A program made the position numbers and the translations under genes. DNA of 64,000 nt, taken from positions 1 through 64,000 of the forward strand of contig NZ_JBHOQV010000123.1 of NCBI RefSeq assembly GCF_042408735.1. Direction: 5' to 3'. Below the pieces are notes generated by a model. The model did no database searches and was not told where the DNA came from. It saw nothing but the letters and a program-made list of their open reading frames with translations. Positions 52,008 through 61,353 of this stretch are shown in pieces (the stretch's first letter is position 1; every line of letters starts with the position of its first letter). This DNA is from Thermogemmatispora sp042408735 (GTDB lineage: Bacteria > Chloroflexota > Ktedonobacteria > Ktedonobacterales > Ktedonobacteraceae).

Positions 52008-52703
52008 ATGTTCATAGGGAAGATCGTCAAATCCGACTCGCATATCAATTACGTCTGTCAGATTTATGGTCCGCGCGAGGTCGAGGTCGAGCCGGCGCCT
52101 GAAGACTACGCCTTCGGACGCTTCGTGCGTATTGCTGTGCGCGCGCGCCAGGGCGATGATCCCGAGGCGGAGCTGCATCGCGTGCTGGGTATGAGTACGG
52201 AGCCAAGAACCTACGCTGTAGGTGTGATCTACGATACCATCCTCTTGAATCCGACCTTTGGCTCGCTGGGGCCTCGCCTCTCTAACGAGACGCAGGTAGA
52301 GCTGTTCTCGCCGGACTACATTGCCGAACGCGCCGTGCTCATCTATGTCATGGTGCTCGGCATGATGCAAGAGAGGACAACCCCCGACGGCCAGACAGAA
52401 GTCCTCTCAATTATGCATGGCGTGCCCCTGCTCTCGCTGGAGCTGGGCAGCGAGATCGAGACCATGGACGATGAGCAGGTGCGAGCCTTCCATTTCTTCA
52501 GCGATCCCGATAGACCGGATAAGCCCCCCTATCTTCATATGGGCTATCTGCCCCACATCATCGCCCAGCGCAATAGCCTGTTGCCTATGGTTACTCTCTG
52601 CATCATAGATCAACTTGAGCGTCTATTTCCTCAAAATCTCTCCTTGCTATCGATTGTAAAGCGGAACTTCGCCTGGCGTCTCAAGGTTGAAACCACGGGC
52701 TAA
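52008..52703 (+). CDS. HAS-barrel-like protein, partner of HerA
   Basis: 231 residues. The N-terminus MFIGKIVKSDSHINYVCQIYG...EDYAFGRFVRIAVRARQ resembles the HAS-barrel that caps HerA-FtsK ATPases, followed by YAVGVIYDTILLN and, later, a helical part. No nuclease motif of the NurA type is visible. ATG at 52008 has GAGG nine bases upstream. An ATG 11 codons earlier is in frame. The herA-like gene starts 134 bp downstream on the same strand, suggesting a subunit or regulator of that ATPase. Its function is inferred from this pairing. Confidence 0.55.
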   Translation: MFIGKIVKSDSHINYVCQIYGPREVEVEPAPEDYAFGRFVRIAVRARQGDDPEAELHRVLGMSTEPRTYAVGVIYDTILLNPTFGSLGPRLSNETQVELFSPDYIAERAVLIYVMVLGMMQERTTPDGQTEVLSIMHGVPLLSLELGSEIETMDDEQVRAFHFFSDPDRPDKPPYLHMGYLPHIIAQRNSLLPMVTLCIIDQLERLFPQNLSLLSIVKRNFAWRLKVETTG

Positions 52704-52837
52704 GCTGGGGCCGGGGCGGCCCCTGCTCGGCAAAACCGCTGATTGGCCGGCGGAGGCTCAGGCGTGTTGGAAAGGGCCGGGGGCACTCGTGCAGTTCAGA
52801 ACAAGGGATCTCTCACCTGAGATGGAGTGAAGCGGCT

Positions 52838-54583
52838 ATGGTAAGCGATTCTTCCAATCTGTCACCTGTTTCGCGAGGGCGCACGGGTCGCAAGCCTGTG
52901 GGCATTACCAAGGGGCCGGGCGAGTCCGCCCACGAGTATACCTTTGTCTCGCGCGACGATGAGCAGGTCCTCAAAAATGGCGAGTACGTCTATTACGAGC
53001 TAGATGAGCCTGATGAATGGGGGCCGAACGGAGCTCAGCCGCTGGCGAGGCGGGTCCTGGGTCGCATCATCAAGCGCGTGCCTCTGCAGCTCTACCCTGA
53101 TACTTTTCTGGCGGAGCCGGAGGTCTCGCCGGCCCAGGTTGCCGCGATGGTCGGCTACGATGTACGGGCCAACGAACTCTTCGAGCTGCACGTTGCCATC
53201 ATGGGCTACTATGACCCTGAAAGCGGCTCCTTTATCAATCCCTGGATCCCGCCCCAGTCGGGCAAGCAGATTTTCCTGGCAGACGACGAGATGCTCTCGC
53301 AGATTCTCTGTCGCAAGCGTGTCGGCCAGCCTGGCTCGGCGACCATCGGCTCGCTGCTGACGCGGGCGCCTGGGGCGGTCCCCATAGTGCTCTCGGTCAA
53401 GGATTTTGTCAGCACGCATCTGGCCATCATCGCCAGCACCGGTGCCGGTAAGAGCTATCTGGCCAGCGTGATCATTGAGGAGCTGATGCGGCCCTACAAC
53501 AAAGCCTGCGTGCTCATTGTTGATCCGCATGGCGAGTATGGCACGCTGGACCAGTTGCCCAACCTTCCCGAGTTTTCCGAGGGCAGCGACCAGGATGGCG
53601 ATGCGAGCTACCGGGCTCAGGTGCGCGTCTACCGCCCTGAGCAGGTCAAGGTACGTCTCTCAACCCTGAACATGGGCGATATGCGTCACCTTCTGCCCGA
53701 GATGACTGAGAAGCAGCAGCACCTGCTCAGTCGGGCCCTACGCAAAGTCAACGAGATGAAGCGTGGGACGCCTTGGGGCGCCCAGGATCTGATGGAGGCC
53801 ATCCGCAAGGTAGCGCGTAGCAAGAACGATGAGGACAGCGAGGGGGCCGATGACTCCAGCACAGTTCATGCGCTGATGTGGCGTATCGAGCAGCGCTTTG
53901 TTGATAGCTTCACGTTTGACGATGTCCAGCATCTGGATCTGCAGGAGATCTTTAAGCCCGGCCAGTGCACGGTTCTGCAGCTGAACGAGGTCGATGAGCG
54001 CGATCAGCAGGTGATCGTGGCCACGCTCCTGCGGCGTCTCTATCAGGCGCGCATGAACACCGAGCGCGGCAAAGTGCACTCTGGCGAATCTTACCTGCCG
54101 TATCCGGTCTTTGTGCTTCTGGAAGAGGGCCATCATTTTGCTCCCAGCGGCACCGAGGTTGTCTCGACCCAGATTCTCAAGCAGGTGCTGGCCGAGGGCC
54201 GCAAGTTCGGCATTGGCGTGGGCATCATCAGTCAGCGGCCTGGAAAGCTCGATGCCGACGTTCTGAGTCAGTGTCAGACGCAGTGCATCATGCGCATCGT
54301 CAATGAGATCGATCAAAAGAGTGTGGCCGCCGCTATCGAGGGGGTAGGCCGCGATCTGCTGGACAATCTGCCGGCCCTCTCGAAGGGCCAGGTGATTGTG
54401 GCCGGAGCCGCCGTCAACACGCCGGTGATTTGCCGCGTCCGCCAGCGCCTGACCCAGCACGGCGGCGAAAGCAAGGATGCCCCGGATATCTGGCAGAAAT
54501 ACTTTAGCTCTGAGGCCCGCGAGAGCCGCCGCCTCAAAGAGGCTCCCCTGGGAAACAACCAGGGGTTCAGCCTGTTGAAATAA
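52838..54583 (+). CDS. herA: HerA-type hexameric ATPase/translocase
   Basis: 581 residues. An N-terminal HAS-barrel (about 60-155) leads into a HerA-FtsK ATPase core. Walker A is IIASTGAGKSYLASVI (G202-S206), then VLIVDPHGEYG. Walker B and arginine-finger regions are YPVFVLLEEGHHFAPSGTE and GVGIISQRPGKLDADVLSQCQTQCIMRI. An extended C-terminus follows. HerA works as a DNA pump, usually with the nuclease NurA in end resection. Sir2-, DUF- and nuclease-linked HerA proteins also act in phage defence. No NurA is present here. The nearest partner is the upstream HAS-barrel protein. Confidence 0.88.
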   Translation: MVSDSSNLSPVSRGRTGRKPVGITKGPGESAHEYTFVSRDDEQVLKNGEYVYYELDEPDEWGPNGAQPLARRVLGRIIKRVPLQLYPDTFLAEPEVSPAQVAAMVGYDVRANELFELHVAIMGYYDPESGSFINPWIPPQSGKQIFLADDEMLSQILCRKRVGQPGSATIGSLLTRAPGAVPIVLSVKDFVSTHLAIIASTGAGKSYLASVIIEELMRPYNKACVLIVDPHGEYGTLDQLPNLPEFSEGSDQDGDASYRAQVRVYRPEQVKVRLSTLNMGDMRHLLPEMTEKQQHLLSRALRKVNEMKRGTPWGAQDLMEAIRKVARSKNDEDSEGADDSSTVHALMWRIEQRFVDSFTFDDVQHLDLQEIFKPGQCTVLQLNEVDERDQQVIVATLLRRLYQARMNTERGKVHSGESYLPYPVFVLLEEGHHFAPSGTEVVSTQILKQVLAEGRKFGIGVGIISQRPGKLDADVLSQCQTQCIMRIVNEIDQKSVAAAIEGVGRDLLDNLPALSKGQVIVAGAAVNTPVICRVRQRLTQHGGESKDAPDIWQKYFSSEARESRRLKEAPLGNNQGFSLLK

Positions 54584-54586
54584 GCT

Positions 54587-54982
54587 ATGGCCAAGCAAAA
54601 CGTGCGTTATCGCATCTCCAATCGCGCCGCGCTCTCTCTTCTGGGCGGGCTGGCCCTGCCGGTTTGGGCGGCCTTTCTCCTCTTTACCTATTTTGTTCCG
54701 CCACAAGGGCTACTGGCCTTCGTGGCTTTTTTTGTGCTTCTCTTGGGGGCTCTCATCTGCACTTTTGCTCCCCTTGCTTATCTTTTCGGATTGATCTTCA
54801 TTTCCTCGCGCCTCTACCGGGCCACGATCCGCCATGCCCTTCGTCAAGGCTGCCTGCTGTCGCTCTGCATTGTGCTGAATCTCATCCTGCGCGCTTTACA
54901 TAGCTGGAGCATCCTGGCCGCGCTTGTCATTCTGGCTGCCGCTGTGCTGGTTGAGATCCTCTCGCTGGCCAAGAAGTGGTGA
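54587..54982 (+). CDS. Small multi-pass membrane protein
   Basis: 131 residues with about four hydrophobic helices (ALPVWAAFLLFTYFV, LAFVAFFVLLLGALICTFAPLAYLFGLIFI, LLSLCIVLNLILRAL and ILAALVILAAAVLVEILSL). A basic start MAKQNVRYRISNRAA. Family not recognised. It begins four bases after herA and ends seven bases before the GT9 gene, so the three look like one operon, though the functional link is unclear. Confidence 0.65.
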   Translation: MAKQNVRYRISNRAALSLLGGLALPVWAAFLLFTYFVPPQGLLAFVAFFVLLLGALICTFAPLAYLFGLIFISSRLYRATIRHALRQGCLLSLCIVLNLILRALHSWSILAALVILAAAVLVEILSLAKKW

Positions 54983-54989
54983 GAGCGCT

Positions 54990-55949
54990 ATGATGGTGAG
55001 CAGGGAAGAGCAGAAAAGGGGGGAGCTGCTGGTAATCCGTCCCGGGGCGATCGGCGATACGCTCCTGGCGTTTCCTGTCTTATCTGCGCTGCGGGCCGCC
55101 TCGCCATCTGCCTGTCTGACGCTTGTGGGCAATGCACAGGTGCTGCCGCTGGCGCGCTGGCTGGGGGTGGCCGACGCGGTCGAAGACTATGGCGATCTGC
55201 GCTGGAGTGCCTTGTTCGCTGAGGGGGGCCTGGGTCAGGATGAGCTGCGTGCGCGGCTGAGCCAGGCGGAGCGGGTGGTCTGTTGGCTGGCCGACCCCGA
55301 CGGCCTCGTGAGACGCAATTTGCGCGAGGCTGGGGTGACGATGGCCACGGTGGCCCCGGGTCGTCCACCGGCCGGCGAGCCTGGGCATGTGACGGCCTAT
55401 CTGGCTCGCACCCTGGGGCTGACATTTGATCTGGCCAGCCGGGGGAGAGAGGTCTACCGACTACCCCCGGTCCTGCTCGAGCGGGAGCCGCCGCTGTTCC
55501 CAGTGGCGCCGCTGGTCATTCATCCCGGTAGTGGCTCAGCGGAGAAGTGTTGGCCCCCTGCCCGCTTTGCGGCGGTGGTGCTCTGGGCCTGGGAACGCTC
55601 CTGGCCCGTCCTCGTGCTGGCCGGACCCGCCGATCGTGAGCGGCTGGCGGCACTGGTGCGTGCGCTGCCAGCCTCAACCCCGGACAGGCTAAAAGTGCTA
55701 ATTGACCTGCCTCTCCTGAGGGTGGCGGCCCACATTCAGCGCGCCCGCTGCTATCTGGGCAACGATAGCGGCCTCAGCCATCTGGCTGGTCTGCTGGGGG
55801 TCCCGACTGTGGCTCTCTTTGGTCCCACCGACCCCGCGCTCTGGCGCCCCCTCGGGCCGGCGGTCGTGACCGTGCGTGCCCAGCCGCTCGATCAATTGCC
55901 GGTCGAGACGGTTGTAAGGCACATCGAGCAGCTACAATGCACTCTCTAG
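54990..55949 (+). CDS. Glycosyltransferase family 9 (heptosyltransferase-like)
   Basis: 319 residues, GT-B fold. LVIRPGAIGDTLLAFPVLSALRAASPSA at the N-terminus is the GT9 hallmark (R-x-GAIGD). The C-terminal half has LVIHPGSGSAEKCWPPARFA and CYLGNDSGLSHLAGLLGVPTVALFGPTDP. ADP-heptose transferases of this family build lipopolysaccharide cores. Chloroflexota lack typical LPS, so another surface glycan or glycolipid is likely. ATG at 54990 is chosen seven bases after the membrane protein. A start 22 codons earlier would overlap that gene. Confidence 0.8.
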   Translation: MMVSREEQKRGELLVIRPGAIGDTLLAFPVLSALRAASPSACLTLVGNAQVLPLARWLGVADAVEDYGDLRWSALFAEGGLGQDELRARLSQAERVVCWLADPDGLVRRNLREAGVTMATVAPGRPPAGEPGHVTAYLARTLGLTFDLASRGREVYRLPPVLLEREPPLFPVAPLVIHPGSGSAEKCWPPARFAAVVLWAWERSWPVLVLAGPADRERLAALVRALPASTPDRLKVLIDLPLLRVAAHIQRARCYLGNDSGLSHLAGLLGVPTVALFGPTDPALWRPLGPAVVTVRAQPLDQLPVETVVRHIEQLQCTL

Positions 55950-56000
55950 AAAGCGTACTACCTGTGAGTACCGACTCCTTAGCAATAAAGGCTCACTGTT

Positions 56001-56006
56001 GTATAC
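56001..56006 (+). promoter_or_regulatory. -10 box upstream of the Ig-like protein gene
   Basis: TATACT with TTAGCA 16 bp upstream, about 228 bp before the ATG at 56234. Weak. Confidence 0.3.
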
Positions 56007-56233
56007 TGAGAAGCAGTGAATCGTGAGTGAGCAGTGGAAAGGGAAGCTGCCCGGCTCCGGAGGGAGGTCACAGGTGCGTTGGAAGTCAGGATAGGCCCCT
56101 GGGCCAGCGGGCCGGGTAAAGAAGGAGGAGGCGGAAGAAAGGAGAAAAGATCTGTCCTGCTCCGCTGCCAGCGGGGGGACTGGCTGACTGCTAAGCTGTC
56201 GTTGAGTGCCAGTTGAGTTGAGGATAAGGCGCG

Positions 56234-57052
56234 ATGCTAGATCAAGAGCAACGAGATGAGCAGGGAGCGAGAGGCCAGCCGCTCTCGGGCAAGCTGGTCC
56301 TGCCAGCGGCGCCCGGGATGAGGCCGGGAGAGTGGTCCGCTGATCCCCAGCAGCAGACGACCTACATCGCTCCGGAGATGCTGATCCGGCGTCCGCGGCA
56401 GAGCGCGCCGCCGACGCTGCTGGGCAAGATGGGCTATTTCTGGCAGAAGGACCCAGCCTACAAGGTCTTGATGGTCGCCAGCGCTCTGGTGCTGATCGCG
56501 GGGGTGATTTTCTCTGTAGTTGTGGGCGGTACCCTGATGCAGGGAGGCTCTAATATGGAGGCGCGCGTGCCTTTGACACCACCGCCGGGTGTAGCGCCAA
56601 CGGGTACGGTAGACCTGCGACCAACCTTTCCGACACCGAGCGGCCAGGGGAGCAATGAGAGTAGTCAGCCCCCGGTGCAGAGCACGCCCGCACTCAAACC
56701 CACCCGTACCACCGATAATGGCAACGGTTCCGCTAACGGAGCCGTCCAAATTACCGGCCTCCCGGCCTCCGTGCCTAACAATAGCGATGTCACGGTCACT
56801 GTCATTACCAATCAGCCCAATAGCTTCGTTCAGCTCCAGGTGACCTATAATGTGGCGCCCTTCGTGGCCGTGGTCAACGGCAATACCGATGCCTCCGGTA
56901 CGGCTACCCTGACCTGGCATGTCCAGGTCTTCTCGATGAGCAAACGCGCTCAGGCCCGCGTCCACGCCACGGTCTTCGGCTCCAATGGGGCGGCTAGCTC
57001 GAATACGGTGACGGTGCGAATTACAACCAGCGGTTTTGCTCCCGCCGATTAG
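56234..57052 (+). CDS. Single-pass membrane protein with an outside Ig-like domain
   Basis: 272 residues. A disordered cytoplasmic N-terminus precedes one membrane helix (AYKVLMVASALVLIAGVIFSVVVGG), a Pro/Thr linker, then a strand-rich outside domain (VQITGLPASVPNNSDVTVTVITNQPNSFVQLQVTYNVAPFVAVVNGNTDASGTATLTWHVQVFS) that resembles bacterial Ig-like folds. Family not recognised. It may bind a ligand or matrix. A terminator follows. Confidence 0.6.
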   Translation: MLDQEQRDEQGARGQPLSGKLVLPAAPGMRPGEWSADPQQQTTYIAPEMLIRRPRQSAPPTLLGKMGYFWQKDPAYKVLMVASALVLIAGVIFSVVVGGTLMQGGSNMEARVPLTPPPGVAPTGTVDLRPTFPTPSGQGSNESSQPPVQSTPALKPTRTTDNGNGSANGAVQITGLPASVPNNSDVTVTVITNQPNSFVQLQVTYNVAPFVAVVNGNTDASGTATLTWHVQVFSMSKRAQARVHATVFGSNGAASSNTVTVRITTSGFAPAD

Positions 57053-57136
57053 GGCGAACCTGGCTCTGCGGCACCGGCTGACCCCCTCTGACCGCCTGGA
57101 TGGCGCACGATCCCCAGGCTGACGGCTTGCCAGACC

Positions 57137-57173
57137 AGACCGCCGGGCAACGAGTGACGGCGGTCTCTTTTTT
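57137..57173 (+). terminator. Intrinsic terminator after the Ig-like protein gene
   Basis: Perfect 9-bp stem AGACCGCCG/CGGCGGTCT with a 12-nt loop and a CTTTTTT run. Confidence 0.85.
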
Positions 57174-57674
57174 ATCGCCTGCTTGCCACCAGGAGCAATC
57201 TCAACCCTCATGTGGGCGGTCAGAAAACCCTCCGGGGAGGACAGGCCGCCTTCGATCTGCCCGGAGCCGGGTGCAGCGCGCCGCCCAGAGGGACGGCCTG
57301 GACTCTTCTCTCGCCGCTTTCCCGAAAGACGACTTTCCTACCTGGCAGGCTTGCTGAGAGGACTGCTACGGCCTGGCAGGCTTGTTTTTCCTGCCGATGG
57401 GAAAGCTGCTGTCTGCTCTCGGCTCCGTCGATCCTGCCTCCCGATCAAGTGTTGAACTCTATCCTGCTCCCGAGGGCCTTGCTGGTCAAAGCGCAATACT
57501 GTCTACCTGCTTCACGATTCCTACAGAATATGGTATCTTGTAGAAGCAAGCTTATAAGCGTTCTTCTCTTTTCCTGGTGGAATGAGAGGGAGAGCTTCAT
57601 TCGTGGTTGCTTCAAGGGATTCTTCTGGCAGGCGGACTACTGGCGCTTCGATCTGACAAGGAGGCAGAAGGAGA
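57174..57674. other. Intergenic region before the pseudokinase gene
   Basis: About 500 bp. Open frames run through it but show no codon bias, motif or ribosome site, so I read it as non-coding leader. Confidence 0.45.
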
Positions 57675-59954
57675 GTGAAGAAATCTGGTGACTACATTGG
57701 ACGCTATCGCCTGCTGAGCTGCTTGCGGCAGACTTCTCAGTCTCTCTTCTACCTTGTGGAACATGGGGAGGTCCCTGGCACCCTCTATGCCCTGCAGCTC
57801 TGGCCAGAGATCGCTCTGCAATCGAGATCCGCATATATCGAATTTATTGAATGGATGAAGGCGCTGGCCAGCCTGCGTGACCAGGCGATTGTGCCGGTCT
57901 TTGAAGGGGATCTGGTCGAGGATCATCCTTATCTTGTGCAGGGGTGCGAGGTCATCACGAGGAGTGAAACGCTGTCGCTGCGGCTGGCGCGCGGCGACAG
58001 AGAGCCTTTGTCGGGCGCTCAAGCGCGGGAGCTGATCGAGTGGGTGGGCAGGGGACTGGCGGCCGCGCACGGGCTTGACCTGTTGCACGGCCAGCTCTCG
58101 CCGCAGTGGATCTTGCTGACCGCTGACGGGCGGACTCTGCTGAGTGGTCTGAAGCCCCCCTTTGCTCCTCCTGACCAGGATGACCCAGACTGCCTTCCTC
58201 CCGAAGGCCGACCCAGCAAGCGCGGCGATCAATATGCTCTGGCCAGGCTGGTACAGCGGATCCTGGCCGCAACCACCCAGCAGGTCTCCGAGCTGGGCCT
58301 CAACCTCGCCGCGCTGGAGCCTGCGACCGATCCTGATCCCCAGCGACGCTTCGCCTCGGTGCGGGCTTTTCTGCGGGCCCTTGGCTATGAACTATCCCTT
58401 GTGGAGAGTCCGCTGGAGCGATGGGAGCGACCTGGCGAGACGAGAGCGGAGGAGGAAAAGGGCGAGCAGCCTCGGGCCGCGGCCCAGGGGCAGCCAGTGC
58501 TGCCGCTCACACCCTTCCCGGAGGGGAGTCTGGCCTCTGAGATTGTTGCTCCTCTCCCAACGGCCAGCAGCTCTGCACCGCTGACACCAGCTTTCCCACT
58601 GACACCTGTGACACCGCTGCCCGTCCCAGTGTCTGAGTCGCCTTCGCCGGGCGCGGCGCCACAAAGCCTCAGCGGCGACGAGGGAGGTCCGGGCCAGGCC
58701 ACGCTCCAGGTGGGGCCCATGCCGGTCGCCGCGCGCAAGACAAAGAAACTGCTGGAGACACGTCTATCTTCTTTCTCTCCCAGGAGCCGCAAGATAGCTC
58801 TGGGGGCCGTCATTTCGGGCGTCCTTATTCTGCTACTCATCCTGGGTGGAGTATGGCTCTATGGCCTCTTGCCGGCCACCGCAGCAACCGTGACCATCGC
58901 TCCCGTGCGTCAGCAAGTCGTGCAATCCTATAATTTCAGTCGCGGGCAGAACGACGATTTTGCCAATCGCCAGGCAGCGACGCGCCTGCTCAGCTATACC
59001 ACCCCTCGGCGCTCTAAAACGGTCCAGAGCAGCATCGCTCACGCCAATATTCCGGCCACCCATGCTCACGGCCAACTGGTCTTCTCCTCTGTGAGCCGCG
59101 ATATCCCGCCCGATGAGCCGCTCTTGCTGCGGGCCAACAATGGGCTGCTCGTTGCTGTCATCAACCACGGCCTGATCAGTGCCCAGGGATCGACTACCGT
59201 CGATGCTATTGTCGAGCAGGCCGGCAGCCAGGGCAACATTCCCGCGCATTTCCTGGACGGCTACTATCAGTACAGTGGCAGCGTCACCTATCCCAGCTTC
59301 ATCGCCTATGTCTCTAACCCGGCTCCCTTCACGGGCGGCGCTGACGCTTACAATGGGCCGGAGGTGGCCCAACAGGATATCGATAATGCCCAGCAAGATC
59401 TGACCCAGCAGCTTTGGCAGGAGGCCAGGCAGCATCTGCAAGCCCAACTGCAGCCCGGCGAGGATTTTCTCAGCCTGGGCGGCGATGCGCTTGATTGCTC
59501 AACTCAGATGCAGGCTAACCATCGGGCTGGCGACCGCAGTGGCAACGTCACAGTGACCGGACAGTTAAGTTGTGAGGCTGTGGCCTATGATGCCCAGGCG
59601 CTTGTTCGTTGGCTAGAGCAGGACCTGCAGCAGCGGATAGCTCACAGTCTGGGCGCCCATTTTGAGCGAGTCGGGGAGCTGCAAACCGCGGCCTCACTGG
59701 GACTGATCCAGGCGCCGCAGTTTCTCGTGATTGCCAGCGGCCAGTGGGTGTTACAGCTCGATGCTGCTGGAAGACAGGCCGTAGCGCAGGCCATCGCTGG
59801 CCTCTCGCAGGAGGAGGCGCGCGCCATCCTCCTCAAGCGCTTCCATGCTCGGACCAGGAGCCTGCAACTTGCCCCCCTCTGGGGCAAACATTTACCGGCC
59901 AGTGCCAGCGCTATTACGGTCATCGGGCTGCCTTCCCTGCCGCCAGGCTCCTAG
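57675..59954 (+). CDS. Membrane pseudokinase with a baseplate-J-like ectodomain
   Basis: 759 residues. Residues 10-240 follow the kinase fold order but have lost the catalytic residues: the VAIK lysine is Q41 (YALQLW), HRD reads HGQ (H138, G139, Q140), the metal asparagine is W145 and DFG reads SGL (157-159). A Pro-rich linker and one membrane helix (ALGAVISGVLILLLILGGVWLYGLL) lead to about 360 outside residues of the baseplate-J-like type (ATVTIAPVRQQVVQSYNF, NIPATHAHGQLVFSS, VEQAGSQGNIPAHFLDG). The active kinase at 28.7 kb has the same architecture. GTG at 57675 follows GAAGGAGA, which is close. It may scaffold or sense rather than phosphorylate. Confidence 0.75.
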   Translation: MKKSGDYIGRYRLLSCLRQTSQSLFYLVEHGEVPGTLYALQLWPEIALQSRSAYIEFIEWMKALASLRDQAIVPVFEGDLVEDHPYLVQGCEVITRSETLSLRLARGDREPLSGAQARELIEWVGRGLAAAHGLDLLHGQLSPQWILLTADGRTLLSGLKPPFAPPDQDDPDCLPPEGRPSKRGDQYALARLVQRILAATTQQVSELGLNLAALEPATDPDPQRRFASVRAFLRALGYELSLVESPLERWERPGETRAEEEKGEQPRAAAQGQPVLPLTPFPEGSLASEIVAPLPTASSSAPLTPAFPLTPVTPLPVPVSESPSPGAAPQSLSGDEGGPGQATLQVGPMPVAARKTKKLLETRLSSFSPRSRKIALGAVISGVLILLLILGGVWLYGLLPATAATVTIAPVRQQVVQSYNFSRGQNDDFANRQAATRLLSYTTPRRSKTVQSSIAHANIPATHAHGQLVFSSVSRDIPPDEPLLLRANNGLLVAVINHGLISAQGSTTVDAIVEQAGSQGNIPAHFLDGYYQYSGSVTYPSFIAYVSNPAPFTGGADAYNGPEVAQQDIDNAQQDLTQQLWQEARQHLQAQLQPGEDFLSLGGDALDCSTQMQANHRAGDRSGNVTVTGQLSCEAVAYDAQALVRWLEQDLQQRIAHSLGAHFERVGELQTAASLGLIQAPQFLVIASGQWVLQLDAAGRQAVAQAIAGLSQEEARAILLKRFHARTRSLQLAPLWGKHLPASASAITVIGLPSLPPGS

Positions 59955-60393
59955 AGGGCAGGGGAAGCAGCGCGCTCGCGCTGGCTGGCCCTGGCTGCGC
60001 CTGGCTGCGGGCCTGGCGAGGGTAAAGAGCGTGGCCTGAAGCCAACGGAGAGAGATGGGTTGGGGCTGGCCTGTCGGCAGGGCTTGTCTGGCAGCGGTGT
60101 CTTGCTCTTCTCTTCCCAGGCTCGCTGCCGTCTGATCTGTGATGGCTAACGCGGATCTGGCGTATCTCCACAGAGAAACGTTTGTATGGCCAGGGCCGCG
60201 CAGACAGGCAAGAAGGAGGAAGCAGCGCCAGATGGGCACTCCTGGCTTATCTCCTATCAGAGGAGCCAGTTCTGTTCTGGTGACTTCCCCCTGCCAGCGG
60301 GCAGGGGCGTTCTGGCCGCCTGTCGTTAGAACCCCGAAGGCGGGGCTTCCGAGGCTCAACGCGGACGCTTCCGCGGCCTGGAGGACGAAGAGC
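59955..60393. other. Gap before the MoxR gene
   Basis: About 440 bp without a credible gene. Small hairpins CCCCG/CGGGG (about 60333) and CGCGGA/TCCGCG (about 60361-60376) are present, the latter like that near 19630. Confidence 0.45.
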
Positions 60394-61353
60394 ATGATTC
60401 AGCCAGAAGAGTTTGTCCAGGTCAGTGAGGCCGCCAGGAGACTGCGAGAGAACATTGGGCAGGTCATTGTCGGCAAAGAGGAGGTCATCGATCTCTTGCT
60501 GGTGGCCCTTCTGTGTGAGGGCCACGTCCTCTTTGAAGACGTGCCGGGCACCGGCAAAACTACTTTAGCCAGGGCTCTGGCCCGCTCGCTAGCCTGCTCT
60601 TTCCAGCGCATCCAGTTCACGCCTGATCTGCTGCCCTCCGATATCACTGGGACCACCTTTTTCAATCAGAAACAGGGGACGTTCGAATTTCGTCCCGGCC
60701 CCTTGCTGACCCAGATTGTCCTGGCCGACGAAATCAACCGCGCCACGCCGCGCACTCAAGCCGCCTTACTGGAGGCGATGGAGGAGCGTCAGATCAGCGT
60801 CGAACGCGAGACCATCGTCCTGCCTCGCCCTTTTATGGTGCTGGCTACCCAGAATCCCGTCGAGCTGGAAGGAACCTTTCCTTTGCCAGAGGCTCAGCTC
60901 GACCGCTTCTTTATGCGCCTGCGTCTCGACTATCCCTCGGCGGAGGAAGAGCGCCAGATCCTGCGCCGCTTTCGCCAGCGACAGCCTCTGAGCGAGCTGC
61001 AGCCCGTGCTCAACGCTGAGCAGCTCGCTCGCTTCCAGCAGCTCGTTCGCGCAGTGGAGATTGAGGAGAGCGTTGAGAGCTACCTCATTGAGCTGGTGCG
61101 AGCGACCAGACGGCACGAGGCCGTCGCCCTGGGCGCCAGCCCACGCGGTACCCTGGCCCTCTACCGGGCCGCTCAGGCCCTGGCGGCCATAGGCGGACGC
61201 CCCTATGTGCTGCCCGATGATATCAAGCGCCTGGCGATTCCCGTGCTGGCTCATCGTCTGATCCCAACCGATCAGGCCAGCCTGCGTGGCCAGTCGTTGG
61301 AGACGATCGTGCTCTCGATCTTGGAAAGCCTGCCGGTGCCAGTAGAGCCATGA
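60394..61353 (+). CDS. MoxR-family AAA+ ATPase
   Basis: 319 residues. An AAA+ core of the MoxR type: VIVGKEEVIDLLLVALLCEGHVLFEDVPGTGKTTLARALA (Walker A), QFTPDLLPSDITGTTFFNQKQGTFEFRPGPLL, VLADEINRATPRTQAALLEAMEE (Walker B) and ATQNPVELEGTFPLPEAQLDRFFMR. MoxR proteins act as chaperones for VWA- or DUF58-containing partners. ATG at 60394 is preferred for GGAGGACG upstream and normal length. The frame extends 85 codons further through non-coding sequence. It overlaps the DUF58 gene by ATGA. Confidence 0.92.
   Translation: MIQPEEFVQVSEAARRLRENIGQVIVGKEEVIDLLLVALLCEGHVLFEDVPGTGKTTLARALARSLACSFQRIQFTPDLLPSDITGTTFFNQKQGTFEFRPGPLLTQIVLADEINRATPRTQAALLEAMEERQISVERETIVLPRPFMVLATQNPVELEGTFPLPEAQLDRFFMRLRLDYPSAEEERQILRRFRQRQPLSELQPVLNAEQLARFQQLVRAVEIEESVESYLIELVRATRRHEAVALGASPRGTLALYRAAQALAAIGGRPYVLPDDIKRLAIPVLAHRLIPTDQASLRGQSLETIVLSILESLPVPVEP

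Noticed and set aside
53738..54706. 322-codon open frame antisense to herA
   Set aside because: Shadow frame with no recognisable domain.
57212..57691. 159-codon open frame before the pseudokinase gene
   Set aside because: Crosses the intergenic region and overlaps the next gene out of frame, with no ribosome site or motif.
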